Shown: positions 1-8,566, counted from the first letter of the stretch. The stretch is 20,423 bases of DNA from CAZPXF01 sp964590945 (GCA_964590945.1 CAZPXF010000037.1:1-20423); one strand, 5' to 3'. The notes: generated by a model not told the origin, from the letters alone. A program made the numbers and translations.

Positions 1-8
1 AAAAGGTC

Positions 9-37
9 TATACTTTTTATTTTGTTTATGCTATACT
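9..37 (+). promoter_or_regulatory. Candidate extended -10 promoter upstream of uvrB
   Basis: TATACT at 32-37 is preceded by TG at 29-30, giving the extended -10 form TGnTATACT. The hexamer 17 bp upstream (9-14, TATACT) is a poor -35, as expected when an extended -10 compensates. Transcription would start near 44. The hairpin at 133-204 lies between this promoter and uvrB, so it may drive a terminated leader or belong to the upstream region instead. No other convincing promoter for uvrB is visible. Confidence 0.35.
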
Positions 38-120
38 TTTTAGTGACTTTCCGTAATGCCAATTTCACCTGATGTTATCTGGTGTTGCGGTGTTTCAAAA
101 AATGGGTTTTAGTGACTTTC
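38..120. repeat. 14-bp direct repeat TTTTAGTGACTTTC, two copies
   Basis: The sequence TTTTAGTGACTTTC occurs at 38-51 and again, identically, at 107-120, 69 bp apart. The core TAGTGAC also occurs inverted (GTCACTA) at 209-215. A second short direct repeat, CTATACTTTTTA, lies at 8-19 and 31-42. Such clustered repeats next to a long inverted repeat suggest a remnant of a small mobile element or protein-binding sites. Neither can be shown from the sequence alone. Confidence 0.5.
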
Positions 121-179
121 ATTCGTAAAAATAAAAAGTTCGCCTATTAGGCAGACCAAAATCTTCATTTTTTACGAAT
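121..179. repeat. 11-bp inverted repeat interlocked with the terminator hairpin
   Basis: ATTCGTAAAAA at 121-131 is perfectly complementary to TTTTTACGAAT at 169-179. Its right arm lies inside the loop of the 133-203 hairpin and its left arm lies outside it, so the two stems cross and cannot form simply together. They may be alternative folds or footprints of an inserted element. Confidence 0.55.
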
Positions 180-204
180 TCCTGTCTAATAGGCGAACTT
201 TTTT
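133..204. terminator. Long inverted repeat, probable bidirectional intrinsic terminator
   Basis: Positions 133-154 pair with 182-203 with 18 perfect inner-arm matches (133-150 with 186-203), followed by one G-T pair and three more matches. The loop is 27 nt. The right arm ends in a run of T (199-204) and the left arm begins with a run of A (133-137), so it can act in both directions. It probably ends transcription from the gene upstream of the window. It sits only 29 bp before the uvrB start, so an attenuator role or an origin in a small transposable element cannot be excluded. Confidence 0.6.
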
Positions 205-233
205 CGGGGTCACTAGAAAGGGAAAAAGCATAT

Positions 234-2222
234 ATGGAGTTCAAATTGCACTCAGAATTTCAGCCCACCGGCGACCAGCCGCAGGCGATTGAACAATTAG
301 TAAAGGGCTTTAAGGAAGGTAACCAATGCCAGACATTGCTCGGCGTTACCGGCTCCGGCAAGACCTTTACAATGGCAAATGTGATTCAGCAATTAAATAA
401 ACCAACGCTTATCATAGCGCATAACAAAACCCTCGCCGCGCAGCTCTACAGCGAATTTAAAGAGTTCTTTCCCAATAATGCGGTGGAGTATTTCGTGTCC
501 TATTATGATTATTACCAGCCGGAGGCTTATGTTCCATCCTCTGACACATATATAGCTAAGGACTCCTCGATGAACGAGGAGATCGACCGGCTGCGGCATT
601 CTGCGACGGCGGCTCTTTCCGAGCGGAAGGACGTCATCATTGTGGCCAGCGTGTCGTGCATTTATGGCCTGGGCAGCCCGATCGATTATCAGGAGATGGT
701 GATTTCTTTAAGGCCGGGCATGATCAAGGATCGCGACGAGGTCATGAAAAAGCTGATCGAGATCCAGTATGACCGTAATGAGATGGATTTTAAGCGCGGA
801 ACATTCCGGGTGCATGGAGATGTTCTGGATATTTTTCCGGCGGGGAATGAAGAACACGTTATCCGGGTAGAATTTTTTGGGGATGAGGTAGACCGGATTT
901 TGGAGGTCGATTATCTGACAGGAGAGATCCGCAATTCCCTGGAACACATTGCGATATTTCCGGCATCGCATTATGTCGTATCACAGGATAATATGAACCG
1001 TGCGATTCATGATATAGAAGAGGAACTGGATGCGCGCATCCGGTATTTCAAGAGCGAAGGAAAGCTATTGGAGGCGCAGCGTATTGAGGAACGCACAAAT
1101 TTTGATATCGAGATGATGCGTGAGACAGGATTTTGTTCGGGAATTGAGAACTATTCCCGGCATTTGACGGGACTGGAGCCCGGGGCGCCGCCGCACACGC
1201 TGATCGATTATTTCCCGGATGAGTTTCTGATGATAATCGATGAGTCCCACAAGACGGTACCTCAGATTGGCGCTATGTATTCAGGAGATCAGTCGAGAAA
1301 GACGACGCTCGTGGAATATGGTTTCCGTCTGCCGTCGGCTAAGGATAACAGGCCGCTTAATTTCGGAGAATTTGAAGGAAAGATCGATCAGGTGATGTTT
1401 GTATCAGCGACGCCGGGAGAATATGAAGCGCAAAATGAAATGCTCCGCGCCGAGCAGCTGATCCGTCCGACCGGTCTTTTGGATCCGGAGATCTCCGTGC
1501 GCCCTGTGGAGGGACAGATCGATGATCTGATCTCAGAGATCAGGAAGGAGACGGCGAAGAAACATAAAATTCTGATCACGACATTAACAAAGCGTATGGC
1601 GGAGGATCTGACCGACTATATGCGGGAACTGGGAATCCGGGTAAAGTATTTACACTCGGATGTGGACACCCTGGAGCGTACGGAGATCATCCGGGATATG
1701 CGTCTGGATGTGTTCGACGTGCTTGTAGGTATTAATCTTCTGAGGGAGGGCCTTGATATTCCGGAGATCACGCTGGTTGCAATCCTGGATGCGGATAAAG
1801 AGGGATTTCTGCGTTCGGAGACGTCCCTGATCCAGACGATCGGGCGTGCTGCGCGAAACTCGGAAGGACATGTTATCATGTATGCAGATACGATGACGGA
1901 TTCCATGCGTGTGGCTATTCAGGAGACAGAGCGGCGGCGTAAGATACAGATGCAGTACAATGAGGAGCATGGGATCACGCCGACGACGATCAGGAAAAGC
2001 GTACGCGGCCTGATCGCTATTTCCAAAAAAGTTGCTGAGAGCGAATTTAAGATAGAGAAGGATCCGGAGTCTATGAGCAGAACCGAGCTGCAGAAACTGG
2101 TGAAGGATATTACAAAGCAGATGAAGAAAGCGGCAGCGGAGCTGGATTTTGAAGCGGCGGCGGAGCTGCGTGATAAGATGATAGAATTAAAGAAGCATTT
2201 AGCAGAGATTGAGGAGACGTAG
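234..2222 (+). CDS. uvrB: Excinuclease ABC subunit UvrB
   Basis: UvrB is the damage-verifying helicase-like subunit of nucleotide excision repair. It is loaded by UvrA, clamps the damaged strand and recruits UvrC. The 662 residues match the usual family length. Walker A GVTGSGKT is at residues 37-44, the strand-clamping beta-hairpin with YYDYYQPEAYVP at about 91-102, and the DESH Walker B box at 336-339. Helicase motif VI QTIGRAARN is at 534-542, and the C-terminal UVR helical hairpin that contacts UvrC and UvrA is at about 618-655. The start at 234 has only a modest ribosome site (AAAGGGA about 10 nt upstream) but matches the family N-terminus (FQPTGDQPQAI). It is followed 6 bp later by uvrA, so the two are probably cotranscribed. 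No recognisable Firmicute LexA box is seen upstream. The identification is certain. Confidence 0.98.
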   Translation: MEFKLHSEFQPTGDQPQAIEQLVKGFKEGNQCQTLLGVTGSGKTFTMANVIQQLNKPTLIIAHNKTLAAQLYSEFKEFFPNNAVEYFVSYYDYYQPEAYVPSSDTYIAKDSSMNEEIDRLRHSATAALSERKDVIIVASVSCIYGLGSPIDYQEMVISLRPGMIKDRDEVMKKLIEIQYDRNEMDFKRGTFRVHGDVLDIFPAGNEEHVIRVEFFGDEVDRILEVDYLTGEIRNSLEHIAIFPASHYVVSQDNMNRAIHDIEEELDARIRYFKSEGKLLEAQRIEERTNFDIEMMRETGFCSGIENYSRHLTGLEPGAPPHTLIDYFPDEFLMIIDESHKTVPQIGAMYSGDQSRKTTLVEYGFRLPSAKDNRPLNFGEFEGKIDQVMFVSATPGEYEAQNEMLRAEQLIRPTGLLDPEISVRPVEGQIDDLISEIRKETAKKHKILITTLTKRMAEDLTDYMRELGIRVKYLHSDVDTLERTEIIRDMRLDVFDVLVGINLLREGLDIPEITLVAILDADKEGFLRSETSLIQTIGRAARNSEGHVIMYADTMTDSMRVAIQETERRRKIQMQYNEEHGITPTTIRKSVRGLIAISKKVAESEFKIEKDPESMSRTELQKLVKDITKQMKKAAAELDFEAAAELRDKMIELKKHLAEIEET

Positions 2223-2228
2223 AGATAG

Positions 2229-5072
2229 ATGGAGAATAAAAACGAGAAGCAATACATTAAGGTCCGGGGGGCAAGCGAGCACAATCTGAAGAATCTGGAT
2301 ATTGATATACCAAGAAATCAGTTTGTGGTTCTGACAGGATTGAGCGGTTCGGGGAAGTCCTCGCTGGCGTTTGATACGATCTATGCGGAGGGGCAGAGAC
2401 GGTACATGGAATCACTCTCCTCCTATGCGCGGCAGTTCCTTGGGCAGATGGAAAAACCAAAGGTGGAAAGCATAGAAGGGCTTTCTCCGGCAATCTCAAT
2501 CGACCAGAAGTCTACAAACAGGAATCCGCGTTCTACAGTTGGAACGGTTACAGAGATTTATGATTATTTCCGTCTGTTATATGCAAGGATCGGCGTGCCG
2601 CATTGTCCGAAATGCGGACGTGAGATCCGAAGGCAGTCCGTGGATGAGATGGTAGACCAGATCATGCGTCTGCCGGAACGGACAAAGATCCAGCTTCTTG
2701 CTCCGGTCGTACGGGGCAGGAAAGGAACCCATGCAAAACTATTTGACCGTGCAAGGAAAAGCGGATATGTCCGTGTACGTGTGGATGGCAATCTATATGA
2801 ATTAAGTGAAGAGATCAAGCTCGATAAGAACATAAAGCATAATATAGAGATCATTGTGGACCGTCTGGTCGTAAAAGAGGGGATCGAGCGCCGCTTGACG
2901 GATTCCGTGGAAAATGTGCTGGCGCTTTCGGAAGGTCTGGTGCTGGTAGACATCATTGACGGGGAGACTATGACATTCAGCCAGAGCTTTTCCTGTCCGG
3001 ACTGCGGGATCAGTATTGATGAGATCGAACCGAGAAGCTTTTCCTTTAACAATCCCTTCGGCGCCTGTCCGGAATGTGCCGGACTTGGATATAAGATGGA
3101 GTTCGATCCGGATCTGATGATTCCGGATAAGTCGCTGAGCATCGCGCAGAGGGCGATCGTGGTGCCTGGATGGCAGTCCTGCAATGATAAAAAGAGCTTC
3201 AGCGGTGCGATCTTAGATGCGCTGGCGAAGTTTTATGGATTTAGTCTTGAGACGCCTTTTCAGGATTATCCGAAGGATGTGAAGGATATCCTTTTATATG
3301 GAACGGGCGGGCAGATCGTGAAGGTTCATTATAAAGGCCAGCGTGGGGAAGGCATTTATGATATTGCTTTCGAGGGGCTGATCCGCAGTGTGGAACGCCG
3401 GTATCGTGAGACAAGTGCGGAGTCTGCAAAGGCGGAATTTGAGACATTTATGAGGATCACTCCCTGCCGCGCCTGTCATGGACAGAGATTGAAGCCGGAG
3501 GCGCTGGCAGTTACGGTCTGCGGTAAGAATATTCATGAAGTGACGTCGCTCTCCATGCTTGAATTGCAGCGGTTTCTGAACGAGATGGAGCTGACAAAGA
3601 TGCAGGAAATGATCGGCAGTGAGATCCTGAAGGAGATCAAGTCAAGAGTAGGCTTTTTGATGTCGGTAGGTCTGGATTATCTTTCCCTTTCCCGTGCGAC
3701 CGGAACACTTTCCGGCGGGGAGGCGCAGCGGATCCGCCTTGCGACGCAGATCGGTTCGGGACTGGTCGGCGTTGCATACATTTTGGACGAGCCGAGTATC
3801 GGATTGCATCAGAGGGATAACGATAAGCTTCTTGCATCACTGAAAAGGCTGAGGGATCTTGGCAACAGCCTGATCGTAGTTGAACATGACGAGGATACGA
3901 TGCTGCAGGCGGATCATATTGTAGATATCGGGCCGGGAGCGGGTTTACACGGCGGAACCATTGTTGCGGAGGGAACGGCAGAAGATATTATGAACAATCC
4001 CAGGTCCGTGACAGGCGCATATCTGAGCGGGAAAATCCGGATTCCGGTTCCCGCTAAGAGGAAAAAACCGTCCGGGTGGCTTACTGTGTGCGGAGCGCAG
4101 GAAAACAACCTGAAGAATATAGACGTAGATATTCCGCTGGGAGTTATGACCTGTGTAACCGGCGTTTCGGGTTCCGGAAAGAGTTCATTGATCAATGAGA
4201 TTGTCTATAAGAGACTTGCGCATGATCTGAACCGTGCGAGGACGATTCCAGGGAAGCACAAGGATATCAAGGGAATGGAACAACTGGACAAAGTGATCAA
4301 TATCGACCAGTCGCCGATCGGGCGTTCCCCGCGTTCCAATCCGGCGACTTATACGGGGGTATTTGACATGATCCGCGATCTTTTTGCTTCTACGCAGGAT
4401 GCGAAGGCAAAAGGATACAAGAAGGGAAGGTTCAGCTTCAATGTAAAAGGCGGACGGTGTGAAGCGTGCAGAGGAGATGGAATTCTGAAGATCGAAATGC
4501 ATTTTCTTCCGGATGTGTATGTGCCTTGCAGCGTTTGCCATGGGAAACGTTATAACAGAGAGACTCTGGAGGTGAAATATAAAGGGAAAAGCATTCATGA
4601 CGTGCTGGATATGACTGTAGAAGAGGCGCTTCCGTTTTTTGAGCCGATCCCGTCTATACGGAGAAAGATCCAGACGCTCTATGATGTGGGACTTGGTTAC
4701 ATTAAGCTTGGACAGCCGTCCACAACCCTGTCCGGCGGGGAGGCGCAGCGCATCAAGCTCGCAACAGAGCTCAGCAGGCGCAGCACCGGAAAAACGATCT
4801 ATATTCTGGACGAGCCGACAACAGGACTGCATTTTGCGGATGTACACAAGCTCACGGATATACTGCGAAGACTTGCAGGAGATGGTAACACGGTCGTTGT
4901 GATCGAGCATAATCTGGAAGTTATTAAGACGGCCGATTACATTCTGGATATAGGGCCGGAGGGCGGTGACCGCGGGGGAACCATTATTGCCAAAGGTACG
5001 CCGGAAGAGATTGCAGAATCACCGCAGTCATATACGGGAATGTATTTGAAGGAAATTCTTAAGAAAAACTGA
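2229..5072 (+). CDS. uvrA: Excinuclease ABC subunit UvrA
   Basis: UvrA is the dimeric ABC-type ATPase that scans DNA for bulky lesions and loads UvrB. The protein has 947 residues, the normal length, with two ABC modules. Walker A boxes are at residues 37-45 (GLSGSGKSS) and 645-653 (GVSGSGKSS). Signatures LSGGEAQRI are at 494-502 and 834-842, and Walker B ILDEP at 518-522 and 859-863. Zinc-binding cysteine pairs are visible at C126/C129, C256/C259, C280/C283, C413/C416, C744/C747 and C767/C770. GAGGAG at 2211-2216, inside the end of uvrB, is the likely ribosome site, 12 nt before the ATG. It is co-directional with uvrB with a 6-bp gap, an excision-repair operon. It is intact, with no sign of the short class II UvrA architecture. 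Confidence 0.98.
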   Translation: MENKNEKQYIKVRGASEHNLKNLDIDIPRNQFVVLTGLSGSGKSSLAFDTIYAEGQRRYMESLSSYARQFLGQMEKPKVESIEGLSPAISIDQKSTNRNPRSTVGTVTEIYDYFRLLYARIGVPHCPKCGREIRRQSVDEMVDQIMRLPERTKIQLLAPVVRGRKGTHAKLFDRARKSGYVRVRVDGNLYELSEEIKLDKNIKHNIEIIVDRLVVKEGIERRLTDSVENVLALSEGLVLVDIIDGETMTFSQSFSCPDCGISIDEIEPRSFSFNNPFGACPECAGLGYKMEFDPDLMIPDKSLSIAQRAIVVPGWQSCNDKKSFSGAILDALAKFYGFSLETPFQDYPKDVKDILLYGTGGQIVKVHYKGQRGEGIYDIAFEGLIRSVERRYRETSAESAKAEFETFMRITPCRACHGQRLKPEALAVTVCGKNIHEVTSLSMLELQRFLNEMELTKMQEMIGSEILKEIKSRVGFLMSVGLDYLSLSRATGTLSGGEAQRIRLATQIGSGLVGVAYILDEPSIGLHQRDNDKLLASLKRLRDLGNSLIVVEHDEDTMLQADHIVDIGPGAGLHGGTIVAEGTAEDIMNNPRSVTGAYLSGKIRIPVPAKRKKPSGWLTVCGAQENNLKNIDVDIPLGVMTCVTGVSGSGKSSLINEIVYKRLAHDLNRARTIPGKHKDIKGMEQLDKVINIDQSPIGRSPRSNPATYTGVFDMIRDLFASTQDAKAKGYKKGRFSFNVKGGRCEACRGDGILKIEMHFLPDVYVPCSVCHGKRYNRETLEVKYKGKSIHDVLDMTVEEALPFFEPIPSIRRKIQTLYDVGLGYIKLGQPSTTLSGGEAQRIKLATELSRRSTGKTIYILDEPTTGLHFADVHKLTDILRRLAGDGNTVVVIEHNLEVIKTADYILDIGPEGGDRGGTIIAKGTPEEIAESPQSYTGMYLKEILKKN

Positions 5073-5098
5073 AGATGTCCCGAAATTGGAAAAAGGTC

Positions 5099-5127
5099 TT
5101 TCCATTTATTGAAGAATTGTTTATAAT
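5099..5127 (+). promoter_or_regulatory. Sigma-A-type promoter for the mreB-family gene
   Basis: A perfect -10 TATAAT at 5122-5127 is preceded by TTTCCA (5099-5104, four of six matches to TTGACA) with a 17-bp spacer. Transcription would start near 5134, about 58 nt before the ATG at 5192. The -35 is the right arm of a small inverted repeat (TGGAAA 5087-5092 with TTTCCA 5099-5104), which might be an operator or chance. Confidence 0.65.
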
Positions 5128-5191
5128 ATGTTTGCATAACTTTGATTTTTACAAATGATTATAGATGAATAGGTAGAGGAAGGAGCAGACG

Positions 5192-6187
5192 ATGACTACA
5201 GATTTGGGTATAGATTTGGGGACTGCCAGCATCCTTGTGTATGTGAAGGGAAAGGGCGTGGTATTAAAGGAGCCGTCAGTTGTGGCGTTTGACCGGGATT
5301 CCAATGCGATCAAGGCGATCGGCGAGGAGGCGCGGCTGATGCTTGGGCGGACGCCGGGGAATATTATTGCGGTCAGGCCTCTGAGGCAGGGCGTGATTTC
5401 CGATTATACAGTGACAGAGAAAATGATCCGCTATTTTGTCCAAAAGGCGCTTGGACGGCGGACTTTTAAAAAACCACGGATCAGCATCTGCGTGCCGAGC
5501 GGAGTGACTGAGGTAGAGAGAAAGGCTGTAGAGGATGCAGGATATGCTGCAGGAGCCAGAGAAGTATTTATGATTGAAGAGCCGGTGGCAGCAGCGATCG
5601 GCGCCGGTATAGATATCTCGAAGCCATGTGGGAATATGATCGTTGATATTGGCGGCGGAACGGCGGATGTTGCAGTAATCTCCCTTGGAGGCACTGTTGT
5701 AAATACTTCATTGAAAGTTGCCGGGGATGATTTTGACGATGCGATCGTTCGTTATATGAGAAAGAAGCACAATATGCTGATCGGCGAACGTACTGCCGAG
5801 GACATCAAGATTAAGATCGGTACCGCGTATTACCGCGGTGAGGAGGATTCTATGGAGATCAGGGGAAGAAACCTGATCACAGGTCTTCCGAAGACGATCA
5901 CTGTTACCGCCGAAGAGACAGAGGATGCTCTTCGCGAGCCTACGGCGCAGATTGTTGAGGCAGTTATCAGCGTACTTGAAAAAACCCCGCCGGAGCTGTC
6001 TGCGGACATTTTGGAGCGCGGAATTGTTCTGACAGGCGGAGGTTCTATGCTTCGCGGTTTGGAGGAACTGATTCAGGAGAGGACGGGCATCAATACCATG
6101 ACTGCAGAGGATCCAATGCAGGTAGTGGCCATTGGAACCGGGCAGTATGTAGAATTCATGAGCGAGCGCAAAGCAAAGGACTTTTAG
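5192..6187 (+). CDS. mreB: MreB/Mbl-family rod-shape actin
   Basis: This is a bacterial actin that polymerises on the inner membrane and directs lateral cell-wall synthesis. The 331 residues fit MreB, Mbl and MreBH (about 330-345). The phosphate-1 loop GIDLGTAS is at residues 6-13, the catalytic glutamates at E129/E130 (FMIEEPVAAAIGAG), phosphate-2 DIGGGTAD at 152-159, and the adenosine motif LTGGGSMLRGL at 280-290. AAGGAG at 5180-5185, 6 nt before the ATG, supports the start. It has its own promoter and terminator. No mreC, mreD or rod-complex genes are adjacent, so it is probably an orphan Mbl-like paralogue rather than the mreBCD copy. Which paralogue it is cannot be decided here, so the symbol is family level. 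Confidence 0.93.
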   Translation: MTTDLGIDLGTASILVYVKGKGVVLKEPSVVAFDRDSNAIKAIGEEARLMLGRTPGNIIAVRPLRQGVISDYTVTEKMIRYFVQKALGRRTFKKPRISICVPSGVTEVERKAVEDAGYAAGAREVFMIEEPVAAAIGAGIDISKPCGNMIVDIGGGTADVAVISLGGTVVNTSLKVAGDDFDDAIVRYMRKKHNMLIGERTAEDIKIKIGTAYYRGEEDSMEIRGRNLITGLPKTITVTAEETEDALREPTAQIVEAVISVLEKTPPELSADILERGIVLTGGGSMLRGLEELIQERTGINTMTAEDPMQVVAIGTGQYVEFMSERKAKDF

Positions 6188-6197
6188 ACTGATACAG

Positions 6198-6230
6198 GGG
6201 GAGATGTTATGCCGGACATCTCCCCTTTTA
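6198..6230 (+). terminator. Intrinsic terminator after the mreB-family gene
   Basis: GGGGAGATGT (6198-6207) pairs perfectly with ACATCTCCCC (6216-6225) across an 8-nt loop, followed by TTTTA. It starts 10 bp after the mreB stop. Confidence 0.9.
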
Positions 6231-6232
6231 GG

Positions 6233-6262
6233 TTGCCAGTCGGGCCGGGCATCAGTTATGAT
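6233..6262 (+). promoter_or_regulatory. Promoter for recD2
   Basis: TTGCCA (6233-6238, five of six to TTGACA) and TATGAT (6257-6262, five of six to TATAAT) are separated by 18 bp. They lie just after the mreB terminator and about 30 bp before the recD2 start. Confidence 0.6.
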
Positions 6263-6292
6263 TCGTTGTGCCGGTATTGAGGAGTGATAAGT

Positions 6293-8518
6293 ATGGAAAC
6301 GGTGAGCGGGTATGTGGCTCATATTATTTACAGACGGGAAAAAAATGGCTATACAGTCTTTCAACTGAACAATGACGACGGAGAGGTGACATGCGTCGGA
6401 ACCTTTCATTTTATCGCCGAGGGAGAGCTCCTGGAAGTAAAAGGAGAATATACGACGCACAAATTATATGGTCATCAGTTTCAGGTAAAGGAATATCAAT
6501 TCAAGGATCCGGAGGACCTGATGTCGATCGAACGGTATCTTGGTTCCGGCGCGATCAAAGGCATCGGGATCAAGCTTGCAGGGCGGATCGTCCGGAAGTT
6601 TCAGGAGGACACGTTTCGGATCATAGAAGAAGAGCCGGAGAGACTGGTTGAGATCAAAGGGATCAGTGAGCGTATGGCGCGGGAGATATCCATTCAGGTG
6701 GAAAGTAAGAAAGAGATGCGTCAGGCGATGATCTTTTTACAGAAATACGGGATTTCTACGGCTATGTCGGCCAAAATATATCATTTCTACGGCATGGAGC
6801 TTTACAGGGTGCTGGAAGAGAATCCGTACAGGCTGGCGGAGGAGATCGATGGGATCGGGTTCCGGACTGCCGATGCAATCGCTGCAAGGTCAGGAATCCA
6901 GGCAGACTCGGAGTTTCGGATACAAAGCGGTCTTTTGTACTCCCTTTTACAGGCGTCGGCCGAAGGACATGTTTATCTGCCTGAGCAGGAGCTGCTTCGC
7001 AGGACGTCGGGACTTTTGGGCATCGAGATCGATGGGATCGTCGATCATCTGCAAAGCCTTTCTATCGATCATAAGATCGTAGTGAAGACGAAGAACGGGG
7101 AACGCCGTATCTATGCTTCAAATTATTATTATTTAGAATTAAATACGGCAAAGATGCTGCATGATCTTTCCGTGCCTTATGAGACGGATGAAGTGTTTTT
7201 GGAACGGCGGCTTTTACAGCTGGAGAAGAACCTGAACCTGCAGTTGGATGATATGCAGAGAGCGGCCGTAAAGGAGGCAGTCTGCAATGGCGTATTTATA
7301 CTGACGGGAGGGCCGGGAACCGGAAAGACGACTACGATCAATATGATGATCCGGTACTTTGAAAGCGAGGGTGCGGACATTCTTTTGGCTGCTCCGACGG
7401 GAAGGGCGGCAAAAAGAATGACAGAGGCGACCGGCTATGAGGCAAGGACGATACACAGGCTTTTGGAGGTGAATGGCAATCCGGAGGCGGGAACTAAAAA
7501 TGGCTTTGAACGGAATGAGCAGAATCCTCTGGAGGCGGATGTGATCATTATCGATGAGATGTCGATGGTAGACATTCATCTGATGCATGCACTTCTCCGG
7601 GCAGTATTGGTCGGGACGAGGCTGATCTTTGTCGGGGACGCCAACCAGCTTCCGTCTGTGGGACCGGGGAGCGTATTGAAGGATATGATCGAGTCCGGGT
7701 GCTTCCCGACAGTGGTGCTGGAGCGGATATTCCGACAGGCCCAGGAAAGCGATATCGTAATGAATGCGCACAAGATTCAGAGAGGAGAACCGCTTGTATT
7801 GGACAATAAAAGCCGTGACTTCTTTTTCCTGAAACGGACGGAGCCGGATATGATCATTGCTGTCCTCCTGCAGCTGATCCGGAATAAACTGCCGAAGTAT
7901 GTGAACGCCGGGCCGTATGATATTCAGGTATTGACTCCGATGAGGAAAGGGAATCTTGGGGTGGAACGGCTCAACGAGATCCTGCAGAAGTATCTGAATC
8001 CGGCAGATGCTTCTAAAAATGAGAAGCAGTATGGCGATCGGATCTTCCGGGAGGGAGATAAGATCATGCAGATCCGGAATAATTATCAGTTGGAGTGGGA
8101 GGTTACAACGAAATACGGGATTCCTGTGGATAAGGGTACGGGAGTTTTTAACGGTGATATGGGAATCGTCAGGATTGTCAATACATATAACGAGACGATG
8201 ACTGTTGAATACGAGGAGGGTAAAAAGGTGATTTATCCATTTGACCTTCTGGATGAGCTGGAACATGCATACGCCGTCACGATTCACAAGTCTCAGGGAA
8301 GCGAATATCCGGCTGTCGTGATGCCGCTGCTGTCCGGGCCGGAGCTTTTGATGAATCGTAATCTTTTGTACACTGCGGTTACAAGAGCAAAGAAATGTGT
8401 GACGATCGTCGGGAATGATGCGATGCTACAGAGCATGATCCGAAGGGAAAATGAGAATAAAAGGTTTACCAGCCTGAACGAACAGATTACAGATCTGTAC
8501 ACAATGAATATCGTGTGA
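6293..8518 (+). CDS. recD2: RecD2-type ATP-dependent 5'-3' DNA helicase
   Basis: RecD2 is an SF1B helicase acting without RecBC, with roles in DNA repair and replication-fork maintenance in Firmicutes. From ATG 6293 it has 741 residues, the usual RecD2 length. An N-terminal domain is followed by helix-hairpin-helix motifs around residues 86-100, 120-132 and 184-198. Walker A GGPGTGKTTT is at 339-348, Walker B IIDEMSMVD at 419-427, and motif III GDANQLPSVGPG at 448-459. The late motifs IHKSQGSEYP at 664-673 and LYTAVTRAK at 692-700 form the SH3/helicase 2B end. I chose ATG 6293 because GAGGAG at 6279-6284 is 8 nt upstream. The in-frame GTG at 6284 overlaps that ribosome site. It stands between a terminator-isolated mreB and comF, so it may be partly monocistronic. 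Family assignment is secure. Confidence 0.95.
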   Translation: METVSGYVAHIIYRREKNGYTVFQLNNDDGEVTCVGTFHFIAEGELLEVKGEYTTHKLYGHQFQVKEYQFKDPEDLMSIERYLGSGAIKGIGIKLAGRIVRKFQEDTFRIIEEEPERLVEIKGISERMAREISIQVESKKEMRQAMIFLQKYGISTAMSAKIYHFYGMELYRVLEENPYRLAEEIDGIGFRTADAIAARSGIQADSEFRIQSGLLYSLLQASAEGHVYLPEQELLRRTSGLLGIEIDGIVDHLQSLSIDHKIVVKTKNGERRIYASNYYYLELNTAKMLHDLSVPYETDEVFLERRLLQLEKNLNLQLDDMQRAAVKEAVCNGVFILTGGPGTGKTTTINMMIRYFESEGADILLAAPTGRAAKRMTEATGYEARTIHRLLEVNGNPEAGTKNGFERNEQNPLEADVIIIDEMSMVDIHLMHALLRAVLVGTRLIFVGDANQLPSVGPGSVLKDMIESGCFPTVVLERIFRQAQESDIVMNAHKIQRGEPLVLDNKSRDFFFLKRTEPDMIIAVLLQLIRNKLPKYVNAGPYDIQVLTPMRKGNLGVERLNEILQKYLNPADASKNEKQYGDRIFREGDKIMQIRNNYQLEWEVTTKYGIPVDKGTGVFNGDMGIVRIVNTYNETMTVEYEEGKKVIYPFDLLDELEHAYAVTIHKSQGSEYPAVVMPLLSGPELLMNRNLLYTAVTRAKKCVTIVGNDAMLQSMIRRENENKRFTSLNEQITDLYTMNIV

Positions 8519-8525
8519 TGTGTGA

Positions 8526-8543
8526 AGCGCCGGAGAGGGCGCT
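8526..8543 (+). promoter_or_regulatory. Hairpin exposing a Shine-Dalgarno sequence in its loop, comF leader
   Basis: AGCGCC (8526-8531) pairs perfectly with GGCGCT (8538-8543), leaving GGAGAG (8532-8537) as a six-base loop. The loop is a good ribosome site for the ATG at 8546, not for comF itself. No T run follows, so it is not a typical terminator. Confidence 0.45.
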
Positions 8544-8545
8544 GA

Positions 8546-8566
8546 ATGAAAAGTCCATATAAATAA
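8546..8566 (+). CDS. Possible six-codon leader ORF overlapping the comF start
   Basis: An ATG with a well-placed ribosome site (GGAGAG, 8-nt gap) opens a six-codon frame encoding MKSPYK. Its TAA stop (8564-8566) overlaps the comF ATG (8566-8568) as TAATG. comF itself lacks a recognisable ribosome site, so ribosomes ending on this frame could restart on comF. This would be translational coupling. The peptide is too short to judge by itself, and expression is inference. Confidence 0.35.
   Translation: MKSPYK

Noticed and set aside
1..233. LexA/SOS box for uvrB
   Set aside because: Excision-repair genes are often SOS regulated, but I find no GAAC-N4-GTTC-like palindrome here. The GTTCGCC/GGCGAAC arms belong to the long hairpin and have the wrong spacing.
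4185..4910. Long antisense open frame inside uvrA (also antisense frames in recD2, cdaR to nucleotidyltransferase and others)
   Set aside because: They lie opposite intact conserved genes, have no ribosome sites and show no recognisable domains. They arise from the codon pattern of the real genes.
5087..5104. Intrinsic terminator after uvrA
   Set aside because: The stem is only 6 bp of mostly A-T pairs without a following T run, and it overlaps the mreB promoter.
6284..6292. Upstream GTG start for RecD2 adding three residues
   Set aside because: It overlaps the ribosome site GAGGAG (6279-6284). ATG 6293 has ideal 8-nt spacing and matches a typical N-terminus.
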